From: UBA7236 sp964463165
GTDB lineage: Bacteria; Bacteroidota; Bacteroidia; Chitinophagales; BACL12
Assembly: GCA_964463165.1 (NCBI GenBank)
Contig: CAYXBK010000014.1
Location: forward strand, 62,001-126,000
Direction of reading: 5' to 3'
Length of the DNA: 64,000 nt
The number at the start of each line of letters is the position of its first letter. Position 1 is the first letter of the stretch. The notes beneath the pieces were generated by a model. The model had not been told where the DNA came from and did no database searches. It saw nothing but the letters and a program-made list of their open reading frames with translations. Made by a program: the position numbers and the translations under genes. This document shows, one piece after another, positions 43,603-53,061 of the stretch.

Positions 43603-45111
43603 TTATTCTTTAATGAATTTGCCGCTGTATGAAAAATTTGAATTGTTGAGATTGATAATATAAAAACCTGCGCTTAAATCATCGATATGCATTTCAAAAC
43701 CATTATCATTTGAATGCAATTCAAACTGCTTAATCAGTTTTCCGTCTACAGAATATATGCTTAATTCGTAATTCCCGTTTGCAATTACATTCTGAATCTG
43801 TAAAACATTTGTAGCAGGGTTGGGAAATAATTTTAATTCCCGTTCCGGATTTGAACCTGTGATTGCAACATCAAGATCACCGAAATCGTAAGGTGTTCCC
43901 CATTGCAATAATCCTTTTTGAAAATACACCATATCAAATTTATAATAATTTGCTGCGCCCGTGGAGTCGAGAAAATGCATCAGGCCCAGGCCGTCGCCGT
44001 ATAATTGCTCAGGTTGAGAAATAGCATCCGGGTTACTCAGGCAATTTGTACCGGCATCATAATTAAACCAATCGTAAACATATTTATGTGCGATGCCTTT
44101 AAAGATGGTATCATTTTTTATCCAATCTGAATATCCGAATTTGTTTGCCTGAAAAAGATTTAATTCCAGGGTGTCGAGAAATCCATAATCATCATAATTG
44201 TAAGTAACCTCAATCGTATCCCAAATAATTGTGGAGGATGGTGTTGCACCATAGTATAAGGTGTCAAATCGAATGCGCTCCATTTGATAAGTTGCAGATG
44301 TGGTTGTTTCAGAAGTATCCATCACATAAAATTTCCATGCGCTGATTCTCTTATCTGCATCCGATTCATTATCAGGAACTGATTCTTCACGAAAATGAAA
44401 TTCATTGCCAAGTTGAAAATTGAAAGCAGTTTCCGCGTCTACATCAACCACGTTTTGATCCGGATTTGCAACGCCACGCAATATAAGGGGAAGTTTATCC
44501 AACGGTTCGGGAAAATCCTGAAAATTAAAATACTCAATTAAGCCATAGTTTTTTGTGAAATCCCATTTTGTTTGATTTGGAAAAATATCAGGTTGAATTA
44601 CGCCACTTGAATTGTAAACGTTTAATTGAATTCTGGTTACGCTATCAGTAATGCCCGGCAATATTCCCAGAAGAAGTTTGTTTACAATATATCCCTTTAT
44701 ATAATTCCCATCAGGCCAATCATAAATGTGCCACTCCTCCTCCAGATCAACTTTTGTGCGTATAAATATGCTGTCGCCAAATTTGTTGAAAAAAACATAT
44801 GTGCCATTTATATCATCTTTCGCAATTGCTTTATTTCCGATCATCACAGTATCACCATTTATTATTTCACAACTGCCATCACCGATTGTATCTAATATAC
44901 GATTGAAATAAAATGTGGTGTCCGTTCCTGCAACTGAAAATGAATCTATCTTCATAAAAAAATAAGCACTGTCGGCTTCTGATGTATCACGCTTTGTGAA
45001 TGTAATCGTTCTGTCGGGGTTCAACAGGCGATAATTTTGAGCGTCGCTCAAAAGGCATGACATTATGAAAAAGCTGAACAGAATTCCTTTAATCTTATTT
45101 GATAGCACCAT
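43603..45111 (-). CDS. T9SS-exported protein of unknown function
   Basis: 502 residues. Signal peptide region IKGILFSFFIMSCLLSDAQN; a large beta-rich body (DTIGDGSCEIINGDTVMIGN, GIAHKYVYDWFNYDAGTN) without a family I recognise; and a type A sorting domain from about 420 (ELKLFPNPATNVLQIQNVI ... GFYIINLNNSNFSYSGKFIK). Exported to the cell surface by T9SS. Leader to murB on the other strand is about 114 bp and must hold both promoters. Confidence 0.75.
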   Translation of the reverse strand: MVLSNKIKGILFSFFIMSCLLSDAQNYRLLNPDRTITFTKRDTSEADSAYFFMKIDSFSVAGTDTTFYFNRILDTIGDGSCEIINGDTVMIGNKAIAKDDINGTYVFFNKFGDSIFIRTKVDLEEEWHIYDWPDGNYIKGYIVNKLLLGILPGITDSVTRIQLNVYNSSGVIQPDIFPNQTKWDFTKNYGLIEYFNFQDFPEPLDKLPLILRGVANPDQNVVDVDAETAFNFQLGNEFHFREESVPDNESDADKRISAWKFYVMDTSETTTSATYQMERIRFDTLYYGATPSSTIIWDTIEVTYNYDDYGFLDTLELNLFQANKFGYSDWIKNDTIFKGIAHKYVYDWFNYDAGTNCLSNPDAISQPEQLYGDGLGLMHFLDSTGAANYYKFDMVYFQKGLLQWGTPYDFGDLDVAITGSNPERELKLFPNPATNVLQIQNVIANGNYELSIYSVDGKLIKQFELHSNDNGFEMHIDDLSAGFYIINLNNSNFSYSGKFIKE

Positions 45112-45225
45112 GTTAGTAAATTAGCAGTTGTTTTATGAGTCGTGATTTACTTTTACCGTAAAAATAGCTAAAGTTTCGTATCAGGTTCGGGCAATGAGTT
45201 GTCCTAAGGTAAAAAGACTGTCAAA

Positions 45226-46239
45226 TTGGAATTGAAAAACCATATATCACTTAAAGATCATAATACATTCGGTATCGATGTAAAAGCAGATGCGTTTGTG
45301 CGGATACAAACTGCAAACGACCTGCAAAATGCCGTTTCAGAAGGAATATTTACAAAAAAATACCTGGTCCTTGGCGGCGGCAGTAATATCCTTTTTACCG
45401 GCGATTTTCATGGGACAGTCATACAAAATGCCATCACCGGGATAAAAATTGAAGATGAAACTGCGGATGCGGTTTTTGTTTCGGCAAAAGGAGGAGAAAC
45501 ATGGCATAAGCTCGTCATGTTTTGTGTGGAAAGAGATTTGGGCGGCATCGAAAATCTTTCACTTATTCCGGGTACGGTGGGTGCGGCACCCATTCAAAAT
45601 ATCGGTGCCTATGGTGTTGAATTGAAAGAAACCTTTTTTCAATTAACGGCAATTGACCTGAGCAGCGGGGATAAAAAAATATTTACACATGCGGATTGCA
45701 AATTCGGATACCGCAACAGTATATTCAAACAGGAATTAAAAGGAAAGTATTTTATTTATGAAGTAACAGTCCGCCTCGAAAAAAATAAAAAACTAAATGT
45801 GAGTTACGGAGCTATCCGGCAGGTTTTAAATGAAAAAGGGATTGAATTTCCAACCATCAAAAATGTTTCCGATGCCGTCATTCAAATCAGAAAAAGCAAA
45901 TTACCTGATCCTGAAATTTTGGGAAATGCAGGAAGTTTTTTTAAAAACCCGGAAATCCCAACAGCAGGATTCGAAATATTAAAAAAGGAATTTCCCGAAA
46001 TACCCGGTTATCCACTGGAAAATAATTTTACCAAAATACCCGCGGGCTGGTTGATTGAACAATGCGGCTGGAAAGGTAAACGGATCGGAAATACCGGGGC
46101 ACATAAAGATCAGGCACTGGTACTTGTAAATTATGGCGGTGCCACAGGAAATGAAATTTATACACTGGCACTTGAAATCGTAAAATCCGTAAAAGAAAAA
46201 TTCGGAATTGAAATACAACCGGAAGTGAATATTATTTAA
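45226..46239 (+). CDS. murB: UDP-N-acetylenolpyruvoylglucosamine reductase
   Basis: Second committed step of peptidoglycan synthesis, NADPH/FAD dependent. NTFGIDVKADAFVRI, FAD motif YLVLGGGSNILFTGDF, LSLIPGTVGAAPIQNIGAYG, FGYRNSIFKQ and C-terminal GNAGSFFKNPEI, PAGWLIEQCGWKG are MurB (type I) hallmarks. The usual start Met is absent; TTG at 45226 fits best because an upstream ATG at 45194 is out of frame. Confidence 0.95.
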   Translation: MELKNHISLKDHNTFGIDVKADAFVRIQTANDLQNAVSEGIFTKKYLVLGGGSNILFTGDFHGTVIQNAITGIKIEDETADAVFVSAKGGETWHKLVMFCVERDLGGIENLSLIPGTVGAAPIQNIGAYGVELKETFFQLTAIDLSSGDKKIFTHADCKFGYRNSIFKQELKGKYFIYEVTVRLEKNKKLNVSYGAIRQVLNEKGIEFPTIKNVSDAVIQIRKSKLPDPEILGNAGSFFKNPEIPTAGFEILKKEFPEIPGYPLENNFTKIPAGWLIEQCGWKGKRIGNTGAHKDQALVLVNYGGATGNEIYTLALEIVKSVKEKFGIEIQPEVNII

Positions 46240-46303
46240 AATTTTTAATGTGCTGATGAGATGATATGCCGGTGTGATAATGCTTTTGGGGGAGATTTTG
46301 CCA

Positions 46304-46336
46304 ACAAGCTAATCTGCTGATTTGCTAATCAACGAA
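46304..46336. repeat. Low-complexity 'gctaatc' word tract
   Basis: The gap after murB ends in permutations of gctaatc/gctgattt running up to the stop of the next gene. The same wording occurs at 47682-47722 (reverse orientation) and 61474-61542. Confidence 0.55.
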
Positions 46337-47203
46337 TCAACTCTTCTTCCGCAGCATCTCCATCATATCCCACATTTGTTTCGGGACTTTTTCAAGCATA
46401 TTAAATTCACCTGCACCTTTTATCCATTCACCTCCATCGATTACAACGACTTCACCCGTAATAAATCCTGCGTAATCGGAAATTAAATAGGCTGCAAGAT
46501 TTGCAAGCTCCTGATGATCACCCAACCGGCCGACCGCATTTTTTTTTGCGAGATCAAAATCTTCTTTCATATCGGGCGGCAATAATCTGCTCCATGCTCC
46601 TTCGGTCGGAAATGGCCCCGGCGCAATTGCATTTAAACGGATGCCATATTTTCCCCATTCAACTGCAAGACTCCTTGTAAGTGCAAGCACACCTGCTTTT
46701 CCGCAGGCACTGGGCACAACATATCCCGAACCTGTCCATGCATAAGTGGTAACAACACTCAAAACATTTCCGGGAATATTATTTTCGATCCAGTATTTTC
46801 CGGCTGCAAGGGTGCAATTATAAGATCCTTTTAAAACAATATCCACCACAGAATCAAATGCACGATGCGATAATCGTTCTGTAGGTGATATAAAATTTCC
46901 AGCTGCATTATTTACAAGAATTTCAAAGCCGCCGAATTTTTCAATTGTTTTTTTAAGCACATTTTCAACTTCATCATAATTGCGCACATCGCAGGCAAGG
47001 GCAAAACAATTGCCGTTTGTTTGCGCTGATAATTCCGCAGCTGTTTTTTCCAACACATCCAGTTTCCTGCTTGTGATCACCACATTGGCACCAAGCGCAA
47101 GAAAATATTTTGTCATCGATTTGCCGAGACCTGTTCCGCCACCCGTTACAATAATTGTTTTGCCTTTTAATGCGCCTTCCCTCAGCATTGGTTGATTGTA
47201 CAT
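46337..47203 (-). CDS. SDR oxidoreductase, 2,4-dienoyl-CoA-reductase-like
   Basis: 288-residue Rossmann reductase. NADP-binding VTGGGTGLGKSMTKYF with TSRK after the second strand (NADPH preference), LVNNAAGNFISPTERL, catalytic region SVVTTYAWTGSGYVVPSACG and KAGVLALTRSLAVEW, then IAPGPFPTEGAWSRL. The phrase NNAAGNFISPTE with a GP-F-PTEG segment is characteristic of the DECR-type reductases that saturate conjugated double bonds in unsaturated acyl-CoA. Exact substrate remains unproven. Catalytic Tyr is not in the plain YxxxK form, as known for this subgroup. Confidence 0.82.
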   Translation of the reverse strand: MYNQPMLREGALKGKTIIVTGGGTGLGKSMTKYFLALGANVVITSRKLDVLEKTAAELSAQTNGNCFALACDVRNYDEVENVLKKTIEKFGGFEILVNNAAGNFISPTERLSHRAFDSVVDIVLKGSYNCTLAAGKYWIENNIPGNVLSVVTTYAWTGSGYVVPSACGKAGVLALTRSLAVEWGKYGIRLNAIAPGPFPTEGAWSRLLPPDMKEDFDLAKKNAVGRLGDHQELANLAAYLISDYAGFITGEVVVIDGGEWIKGAGEFNMLEKVPKQMWDMMEMLRKKS

Positions 47204-47272
47204 ACGACTATTTTTTATTAAAAATAGGGAATAAGTTCGTTATCCGGAATGTATCAATCAGCGAAATATTTC

Positions 47273-47280
47273 CATCTTTG
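47273..47280 (+). promoter_or_regulatory. -7-like element right before the thioesterase ATG
   Basis: CATCTTTG at 47273-47280, with the ATG at 47286; a transcript would have virtually no leader. Confidence 0.4.
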
Positions 47281-47285
47281 CACAT

Positions 47286-47684
47286 ATGTTTTCTCATCAG
47301 ATAAAAGTCCGCGGATTTCATTGCGATATGTTCGGTCATGTAAACAATGCCCGCTATTTGGAATTCCTGGAAGAAACACGCTGGGAATGGCTCAACCGGA
47401 TTACCACATTTGATTATTTCGAAAGAAAAAATCTCAGTTTTGTTGTAGTGAGTATTACCATTCATTATAAATGGCCTGCAGTATTAAATGACCTGCTGGA
47501 AATTTCTGTTGAAATAAAAAATATGACAAACAGAAGTGCAACCGTGCATCAGAAGGTGCACCGCAAACACGACAATAAATTAATTGCCGAAGCGGATGTT
47601 ACATTCGCTTTGCTTGATAATGCAGCAGGGAGAGCAGTTGCCCTTGATGATGATTTGAAGGAGATTTTAATGAAAGGTAATTAG
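47286..47684 (+). CDS. Acyl-CoA thioesterase (4HBT/YbgC-like)
   Basis: 132-residue hotdog-fold enzyme. HQIKVRGFHCDMFGHVNNAR and YLEFLEETRWEWLNRI match the 4HBT/YbgC active-site region; KWPAVLNDLLEISVEI and TVHQKVHRKHDNKLIAEADV complete the fold. It hydrolyses acyl-CoA esters; chain length unknown. Divergent to the dienoyl-CoA-reductase-like gene, fitting a shared link to fatty-acid metabolism. Confidence 0.85.
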   Translation: MFSHQIKVRGFHCDMFGHVNNARYLEFLEETRWEWLNRITTFDYFERKNLSFVVVSITIHYKWPAVLNDLLEISVEIKNMTNRSATVHQKVHRKHDNKLIAEADVTFALLDNAAGRAVALDDDLKEILMKGN

Positions 47685-47722
47685 CAGATGAGCGAATTAG
47701 CTGATTGGCTAATGACGTAGTG
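47682..47722. repeat. Low-complexity 'gctaatc' word tract, reverse orientation
   Basis: Words aattagcagatgagcg, aattagctgattggctaatg follow directly on the thioesterase stop; same family as the tracts at 46304 and 61474. Confidence 0.5.
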
Positions 47723-47796
47723 GAGAAACTTCAGATTTTTATTGCAATAGAATTCTTGCCTCGCTTCTTTAAATACAATAAAATTTATTTGCCTGC

Positions 47797-49095
47797 TTAA
47801 TCGGCAAATTTCAGTTTATCCATTGCATTCTGCAAACTGATCAGGCTTTCATTTACATCTTCCATTTTACAGGTGCCGACACTCAATCTGAACCAGGGAC
47901 TTTCTTTCTCGGAACCAAATGCATAAAAAGGAACAATTGCAATTCTCGCTTCATCCAATAAATAATCCGCCACATCTGCCATTGTTTTGATAATTGTTCC
48001 GTCTTCTTTTTTTGCTCCCCTGAAATCAATTTTCAATGTGAGATAAATTGCGGCCTGCGGCGCAATGCATGCAACCGGATAATTATTTTTCTGTAATGCA
48101 TTGAATCCTTTATAAAATCCATCCAGACGGTCCTGTATTTTTTTCTTATAATTTATCAGAAATGTATTTACCTCTTCTTCCAGCATTAAAAATTTCGCAC
48201 TTGCAACCTGTTCCGGTTTCGGGCTCCATGCCCCAATATGTGATAAAATACTTTTCATTTTATCAATGATTGCTTTCGGGCCAAAACTCCAGCCGACACG
48301 AATGCCGGTTGCAGAAAATGCTTTGCTTAATCCATCAATATAAATTACATAATCTTTTAATTCGGGGCGCAATGACACAGGATCAAAATGTTTTGTGTCG
48401 CCAAACGTGAGTGTCCAGTACAATTGATCATATAATATATAAAGCGGTTTTTGATCTGCCGGTCTCCTGTTGTTTTCTGCAATGACAAGGTCGCATATTT
48501 CTTCAAGCTCATTCTTTAAAAAAGCAGTACCTGTCGGATTTAACGGCGAACAAAGTGCAATTAAGGTTGCGTCGTGAATATGCGGTGCAATTTCAGCCGC
48601 GGTGGGCATGAAATTATTTTCCGGCTTCGTAACAATTTCAATTTTCTCACAAAAACTCAAATGCGTATAATGATTATTATTCCAGCTTGGCACCGGATAA
48701 ATTACTTTATCACCCTTATCAAGGAGTGTAATATATGTTGCATAAATAAGAGGGCGCCCGCCGCCTGCAATTAAAAATTCGTCTGTATTATATTCCAAAC
48801 CCTGATAGGTTGCAATAAATTTTTGCGCCGCATTGCGCAATGCATCGATCCCGTTGGCAGCGGGATAATTGGTTTGATGATCTTTATATGCGTTGATGAT
48901 TTCTTCTTCCAGCTTTTGCGGGATCGGAAAGATCTTCGGGTCGAAATCTCCAATTGTCAGATTGTAGATCTTTTCTCCCTTTTTCATGCGCTCACCTACT
49001 TCGGCGGCTAATTTGATAATTTCTGAACCGATCAGGTTTTCGGCCATTTCGGAAACTTTCAGGTTTTTACGGGCTGCGAGTTGGATATCTGACAT
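47797..49095 (-). CDS. PLP-dependent aminotransferase, class I/II
   Basis: 432-residue fold-type I aminotransferase. YNLTIGDFDPKIFPIP at the N-terminus, YPAANGIDALRNA substrate region, LCSPLNPTGTAF, YILYDQLYWTLTFG (PLP-binding Asp/Tyr) and the lysine motif IDGLSKAFSATGIRVGWSFG. Resembles aspartate/aromatic aminotransferase-like enzymes, about 30 residues longer than typical. Amino-acid specificity cannot be read. Isolated gene with no pathway neighbour. Confidence 0.85.
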   Translation of the reverse strand: MSDIQLAARKNLKVSEMAENLIGSEIIKLAAEVGERMKKGEKIYNLTIGDFDPKIFPIPQKLEEEIINAYKDHQTNYPAANGIDALRNAAQKFIATYQGLEYNTDEFLIAGGGRPLIYATYITLLDKGDKVIYPVPSWNNNHYTHLSFCEKIEIVTKPENNFMPTAAEIAPHIHDATLIALCSPLNPTGTAFLKNELEEICDLVIAENNRRPADQKPLYILYDQLYWTLTFGDTKHFDPVSLRPELKDYVIYIDGLSKAFSATGIRVGWSFGPKAIIDKMKSILSHIGAWSPKPEQVASAKFLMLEEEVNTFLINYKKKIQDRLDGFYKGFNALQKNNYPVACIAPQAAIYLTLKIDFRGAKKEDGTIIKTMADVADYLLDEARIAIVPFYAFGSEKESPWFRLSVGTCKMEDVNESLISLQNAMDKLKFAD

Positions 49096-49241
49096 GCGTG
49101 AAAATTAATACAAATTTCTAAAATCGGAAGGGATTTAACCCTTCCTTCCGGGTGACAAAATTCAGCCTTTTCCGCACCTTTCCGTCGTTTTGATAAACAT
49201 TTGGCTGAATAGCATTAATTTCAAGCCATAAAACAAAAGAA

Positions 49242-50228
49242 ATGAAAACATCTAAACTACTCCTTTCCTGCCTGATTCTGATCTGTTCAATTACTTCTCT
49301 GCATGCCCAATGGGGTTTTGGGAAAGTAGAAGAGATCGAGGCAATGAAAAACCGCAAGCTTGTGATCATGACCCAGGATGAAAATGAAAAAGTGATCGAA
49401 AAACTCAAGAAAAAAGGTTACAGCGATAAAACCGACGATTATAAGCAAGCACTTGATGATTACAATAAAGTGATGGAAGAATCAGTGCTCAATATCTGGC
49501 CGTTTCATGATGAAGCAGAATTAATGACCTACGACGAATTGCGTGCCTTGTCGAAAAACAAAAGTGAAAAATATGTTGTGATTTTTGTTGTGAATGTGGA
49601 TGTAACACAAACCTATATGAACGGCAAATATGAAACGCATTATGATATTGATTATAAACTCGACTGGACATACCGCGATGCAAAAAATGAAGATTTTGAT
49701 AAAGAAGAAAAAAGCAGCGGCAATGAATTTTCGATGCTGCGTGTCGCATTGATTGAAGATTTTCTCAAAACACCTATCGCACAAATATCCCTGCCGAATA
49801 AATTCCCGACGAAAAGTGATATTGCTTTCGGACTTGATTATTGCACATGGTATATGAACCAGCGTTTAAATGATCAGAAAGCGAAGGATATGCGTGACAT
49901 ATTGAAAGACAATCCGAAAAAAATACCTGATTACACTCTCGCAATTTGTGCCGACGATCTTTCGAGCAAAGTTCCAGCCTCAAAAGTAAAACTTGTTTAT
50001 CCGCATCCGCAGGAAGTTGTTACACAGGAAGAAATGGATGAAATCATTTTAAACCGCAGTGCAGGCTATGCATATCTTGTTGTTTTATTCGGCACGGCAG
50101 TGATCACCGATGCAAAAACAGGCGAAATATTAGATGTTGCTGATGGATTTGGCGGCGGCGGAAATTTATTACTCACCGAAAAAGATTTTGAAAGGATATT
50201 GAAAGATATAGAGAAAGCGCAAAAGTAG
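49242..50228 (+). CDS. Secreted protein of unknown function
   Basis: 328 residues with signal peptide MKTSKLLLSCLILICSITSLHAQ. The body is alpha/beta and charged (KVIEKLKKKGYSDKTDDYKQ; KYVVIFVVNVDVTQTYMNG), ending AYLVVLFGTAVITDAKTGEI and a glycine segment FGGGGNLL. I recognise no family. A -7-like AACATTTG at 49196-49203 precedes it. It is 33 bp upstream of the STAND gene on the same strand. Confidence 0.7.
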   Translation: MKTSKLLLSCLILICSITSLHAQWGFGKVEEIEAMKNRKLVIMTQDENEKVIEKLKKKGYSDKTDDYKQALDDYNKVMEESVLNIWPFHDEAELMTYDELRALSKNKSEKYVVIFVVNVDVTQTYMNGKYETHYDIDYKLDWTYRDAKNEDFDKEEKSSGNEFSMLRVALIEDFLKTPIAQISLPNKFPTKSDIAFGLDYCTWYMNQRLNDQKAKDMRDILKDNPKKIPDYTLAICADDLSSKVPASKVKLVYPHPQEVVTQEEMDEIILNRSAGYAYLVVLFGTAVITDAKTGEILDVADGFGGGGNLLLTEKDFERILKDIEKAQK

Positions 50229-50261
50229 CTGTTGTATTGCATATGAAATAGAATTATCAGT

Positions 50262-53030
50262 ATGGGTATTATTAAAACACCGGATCAGCGGGTCCGTGTA
50301 TTTATCAGTTCAACAATTAATGAATTGGCAGATGAACGCAAAGCCGCCAGAGAATCAATTACCAATTTGCGTTTGATACCTGTATTTTTTGAAGCAGGTG
50401 CACGACCGCATCCTCCCCGTGACCTTTATTCGGCTTACCTCGACCAAAGCCACATATTTGTTGGAATATACTGGAACAGCTATGGGTGGATTGCACCAGG
50501 TGCCGAAATATCAGGCCTGGAAGATGAATACAGATTATGCGGTAACAAAAAACCTAAATTGATTTATGTAAAAAACTCAAATCAGCGGGACGAAAAACTA
50601 AATCAGCTTTTAAAAGATATTCAGGACAGCGATACCAGTTGTTATCAAAAATTTAATACCGCTGAAGAATTAGGAGCCCTTCTTGAAAACGATCTTTCTG
50701 TTTTAATGTCAGAAATTTTCGAATCTGCATTGCATGAAAACCAGCACATTTCAAATGCAGAAATTATTGAAAAAATACAGGCACAACCGACCCGAAAAGT
50801 GGAATTGCCGGCAATAAAATCCGAACTGATTGGCCGGGGAGATGATATGAATAACGTCGAATTATTGCTGTTGAGCAAAAATGTGAGCCTTGTAAACATT
50901 CTCGGTGCCGGCGGTACCGGTAAAACTACAATCGCGATACATGTGGCGCATAAAGTAAAAAATGAATTTGCAGACGGCGTTTATTTTGTTCCCCTTGCAC
51001 CCGTTACGGATGCGCATCTTGTTGCAAGTACAATTTCAAAAGTACTGGAATTGCAGGATGCAGGAAAGCAACCCATTCAACAAACATTAACCGATTATCT
51101 GGCAGATAAAAAAATGCTGATCGTGCTTGACAATTTTGAACAAATTGTTGATGCGGCGGATCTCATCAGTGAAATATTAACTAAATGCATTGACGTGAAA
51201 ATAATAATCACGAGCAGGGCAACTTTGCGGATCCGCGGTGAGCATATTTATCAATTGGCACCGCTTTCATTTGGTGGCGCAGAAAAGATTTCGACCGACG
51301 GCATGCAACATTTACCTGCCGTTGAATTATTTATTGTTCGGGCTCGTGAAGTAAATAGTCAAATTGTTCTCGATGAGGAAAATACAAATGCAATTGTTGA
51401 AATATGCCGGCGGCTTGATGGCTTGCCGTTGGCAATTGAATTGGCTGCATCCCGGACCAAATTATTTCAGCCCGTTGCATTATTAAACAGAATGGGAAAA
51501 ACCCTTGATATTGTTTCCAAAGGACAGCGTGATCTTCCACAACGACAACAAACATTGCGCAATGCAATTGAATGGAGTTATAATTTATTGGATGCAGAAA
51601 GTAAAAAAGTATTTCGCACTTTAGGAGCATTTAAAAGAAGCTGGACACTGGATGCCGCCGATGCAATCATGAATCAGCAAAACAGTTTTTCGGATATTGA
51701 GGATATCACCGAAAAACTATTGGATGTAAGTTTGATAAAACCTGTATTGGTTTCGCATTCTGCAGAACCGCGGTTTAATATGCTGCAAACAGTACATGAA
51801 TATGCAAACGAATTATTGGATGCTTCAGAAGAGGGTTATGCAGTGAAACTCCAATTTGCAAATTACTTTGTTGATTTATTTTCCGGATGTGAAGATCAAC
51901 TCTGGTATTCAAATGCTGAAATATGGCTTGATAAAATTGAAAATGAATATCAAAACCTCAGGGCTTCATTTTATATTCTGGTAGAAAATAAATCATTTGA
52001 AAAAGCCTGGAAGTTATTTTATTTAATTGTTCCGTACTGGCATATAAGAGGCGGTTACAGTGAATCAGACAGCTGGATGGAGGCTGCAAAAATTGTTGAA
52101 ACGTCCGGAAATTATCCGGAAACAATGAATATTTCCAAATCAATCAGGGCCAAAACATATCTATGGGCAGGACATGTCAAATTATTTGTTTTGCAAATTG
52201 AACCGGGTTTTCAGTTTCTGCGGCTTGCAGAGGAAATTTTGAGAGAATTAGGCGACAACGAAAATCTCGCAATTGCACTTGCAATGGACGGCGGATATGG
52301 CGTATACATGAAATACGATGATGCATTTTCGAAAATAAAAGAAGCTGAAGACTTGGTACATCATATTGAGAATCCCTACGCAAAATTTACAGTCACTTTA
52401 TGGCCTTCTGAATATTACCGCCAAACCGGTCAGATTGAAAAAGTAGAAAAATCACTGGATGAAGCCGAAGCCCTCGCAGATAAATACGAAATGAAAAGCG
52501 TTAAATGTTATTTTATTATTCTGAGAGGCGGGAATCTCACGATGCAAAACAAATGGGCGGAAGCGGAGCAACTTTATCTCACAGGGCTTGCCGGCCTTCC
52601 TGAAAAGGGCTTGAAAGATTTCAGAGGAGGATTTATGCTGGGATACTGCCAGTGTTTATGGAAAACCGGCAGACTTCCGGAAGCCGAAAAATTAATCATC
52701 CAGGCACTGGACCTGGTTAGGGAAAGCGGGCAAAAAGAATCGCTATTTCATTCAATAATGGGTACCGTCGAATATTTTGAAATGAAAGGATATAGAGATG
52801 ATGCCTGTAAATTGTTTGGCTCGATCCTAGGATTTATTGACCTCACCGGATACCCGCTTCTGGGCCCTTCATTAAAATCCTTTGAGGAAGTAAATGCGCT
52901 TATTTATAAATCGGATATCAATTCTTCCGATCTTAAAAATATAGAAGAAGGTAAAAAAATGACACTCGAACAGGCAATTATATTTGCGGTTAAAATCATA
53001 AAAAATAATGCTGAAACTTTGCAGGCTTAA
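50262..53030 (+). CDS. DUF4062-STAND NTPase with TPR-like sensor (NLR-like)
   Basis: 922 residues, cytoplasmic. N-terminal DUF4062 (RVRVFISSTINELADERKAA ... FVGIYWNSYGWIAPG), a Rossmann-like domain found on the ends of large NTPases; then an NB-ARC/AP-ATPase core: P-loop GAGGTGKTT (215-223), Walker B MLIVLDN with D290, TSR sensor 317-319, and GLPLA at 387-391; winged helix to ~510; C-terminal helical repeats (residues ~550-900). No LuxR or other DNA-binding end is present, so a conventional regulator role is not supported. STAND proteins act as ligand-triggered switches, several in phage defence. Spacing of 33 and 31 bp to neighbours suggests a shared transcript with the helicase and PdeM. 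Confidence 0.85.
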   Translation: MGIIKTPDQRVRVFISSTINELADERKAARESITNLRLIPVFFEAGARPHPPRDLYSAYLDQSHIFVGIYWNSYGWIAPGAEISGLEDEYRLCGNKKPKLIYVKNSNQRDEKLNQLLKDIQDSDTSCYQKFNTAEELGALLENDLSVLMSEIFESALHENQHISNAEIIEKIQAQPTRKVELPAIKSELIGRGDDMNNVELLLLSKNVSLVNILGAGGTGKTTIAIHVAHKVKNEFADGVYFVPLAPVTDAHLVASTISKVLELQDAGKQPIQQTLTDYLADKKMLIVLDNFEQIVDAADLISEILTKCIDVKIIITSRATLRIRGEHIYQLAPLSFGGAEKISTDGMQHLPAVELFIVRAREVNSQIVLDEENTNAIVEICRRLDGLPLAIELAASRTKLFQPVALLNRMGKTLDIVSKGQRDLPQRQQTLRNAIEWSYNLLDAESKKVFRTLGAFKRSWTLDAADAIMNQQNSFSDIEDITEKLLDVSLIKPVLVSHSAEPRFNMLQTVHEYANELLDASEEGYAVKLQFANYFVDLFSGCEDQLWYSNAEIWLDKIENEYQNLRASFYILVENKSFEKAWKLFYLIVPYWHIRGGYSESDSWMEAAKIVETSGNYPETMNISKSIRAKTYLWAGHVKLFVLQIEPGFQFLRLAEEILRELGDNENLAIALAMDGGYGVYMKYDDAFSKIKEAEDLVHHIENPYAKFTVTLWPSEYYRQTGQIEKVEKSLDEAEALADKYEMKSVKCYFIILRGGNLTMQNKWAEAEQLYLTGLAGLPEKGLKDFRGGFMLGYCQCLWKTGRLPEAEKLIIQALDLVRESGQKESLFHSIMGTVEYFEMKGYRDDACKLFGSILGFIDLTGYPLLGPSLKSFEEVNALIYKSDINSSDLKNIEEGKKMTLEQAIIFAVKIIKNNAETLQA

Positions 53031-53061
53031 TTTATCTGATCTGTTCATTCGGTAATGATAT

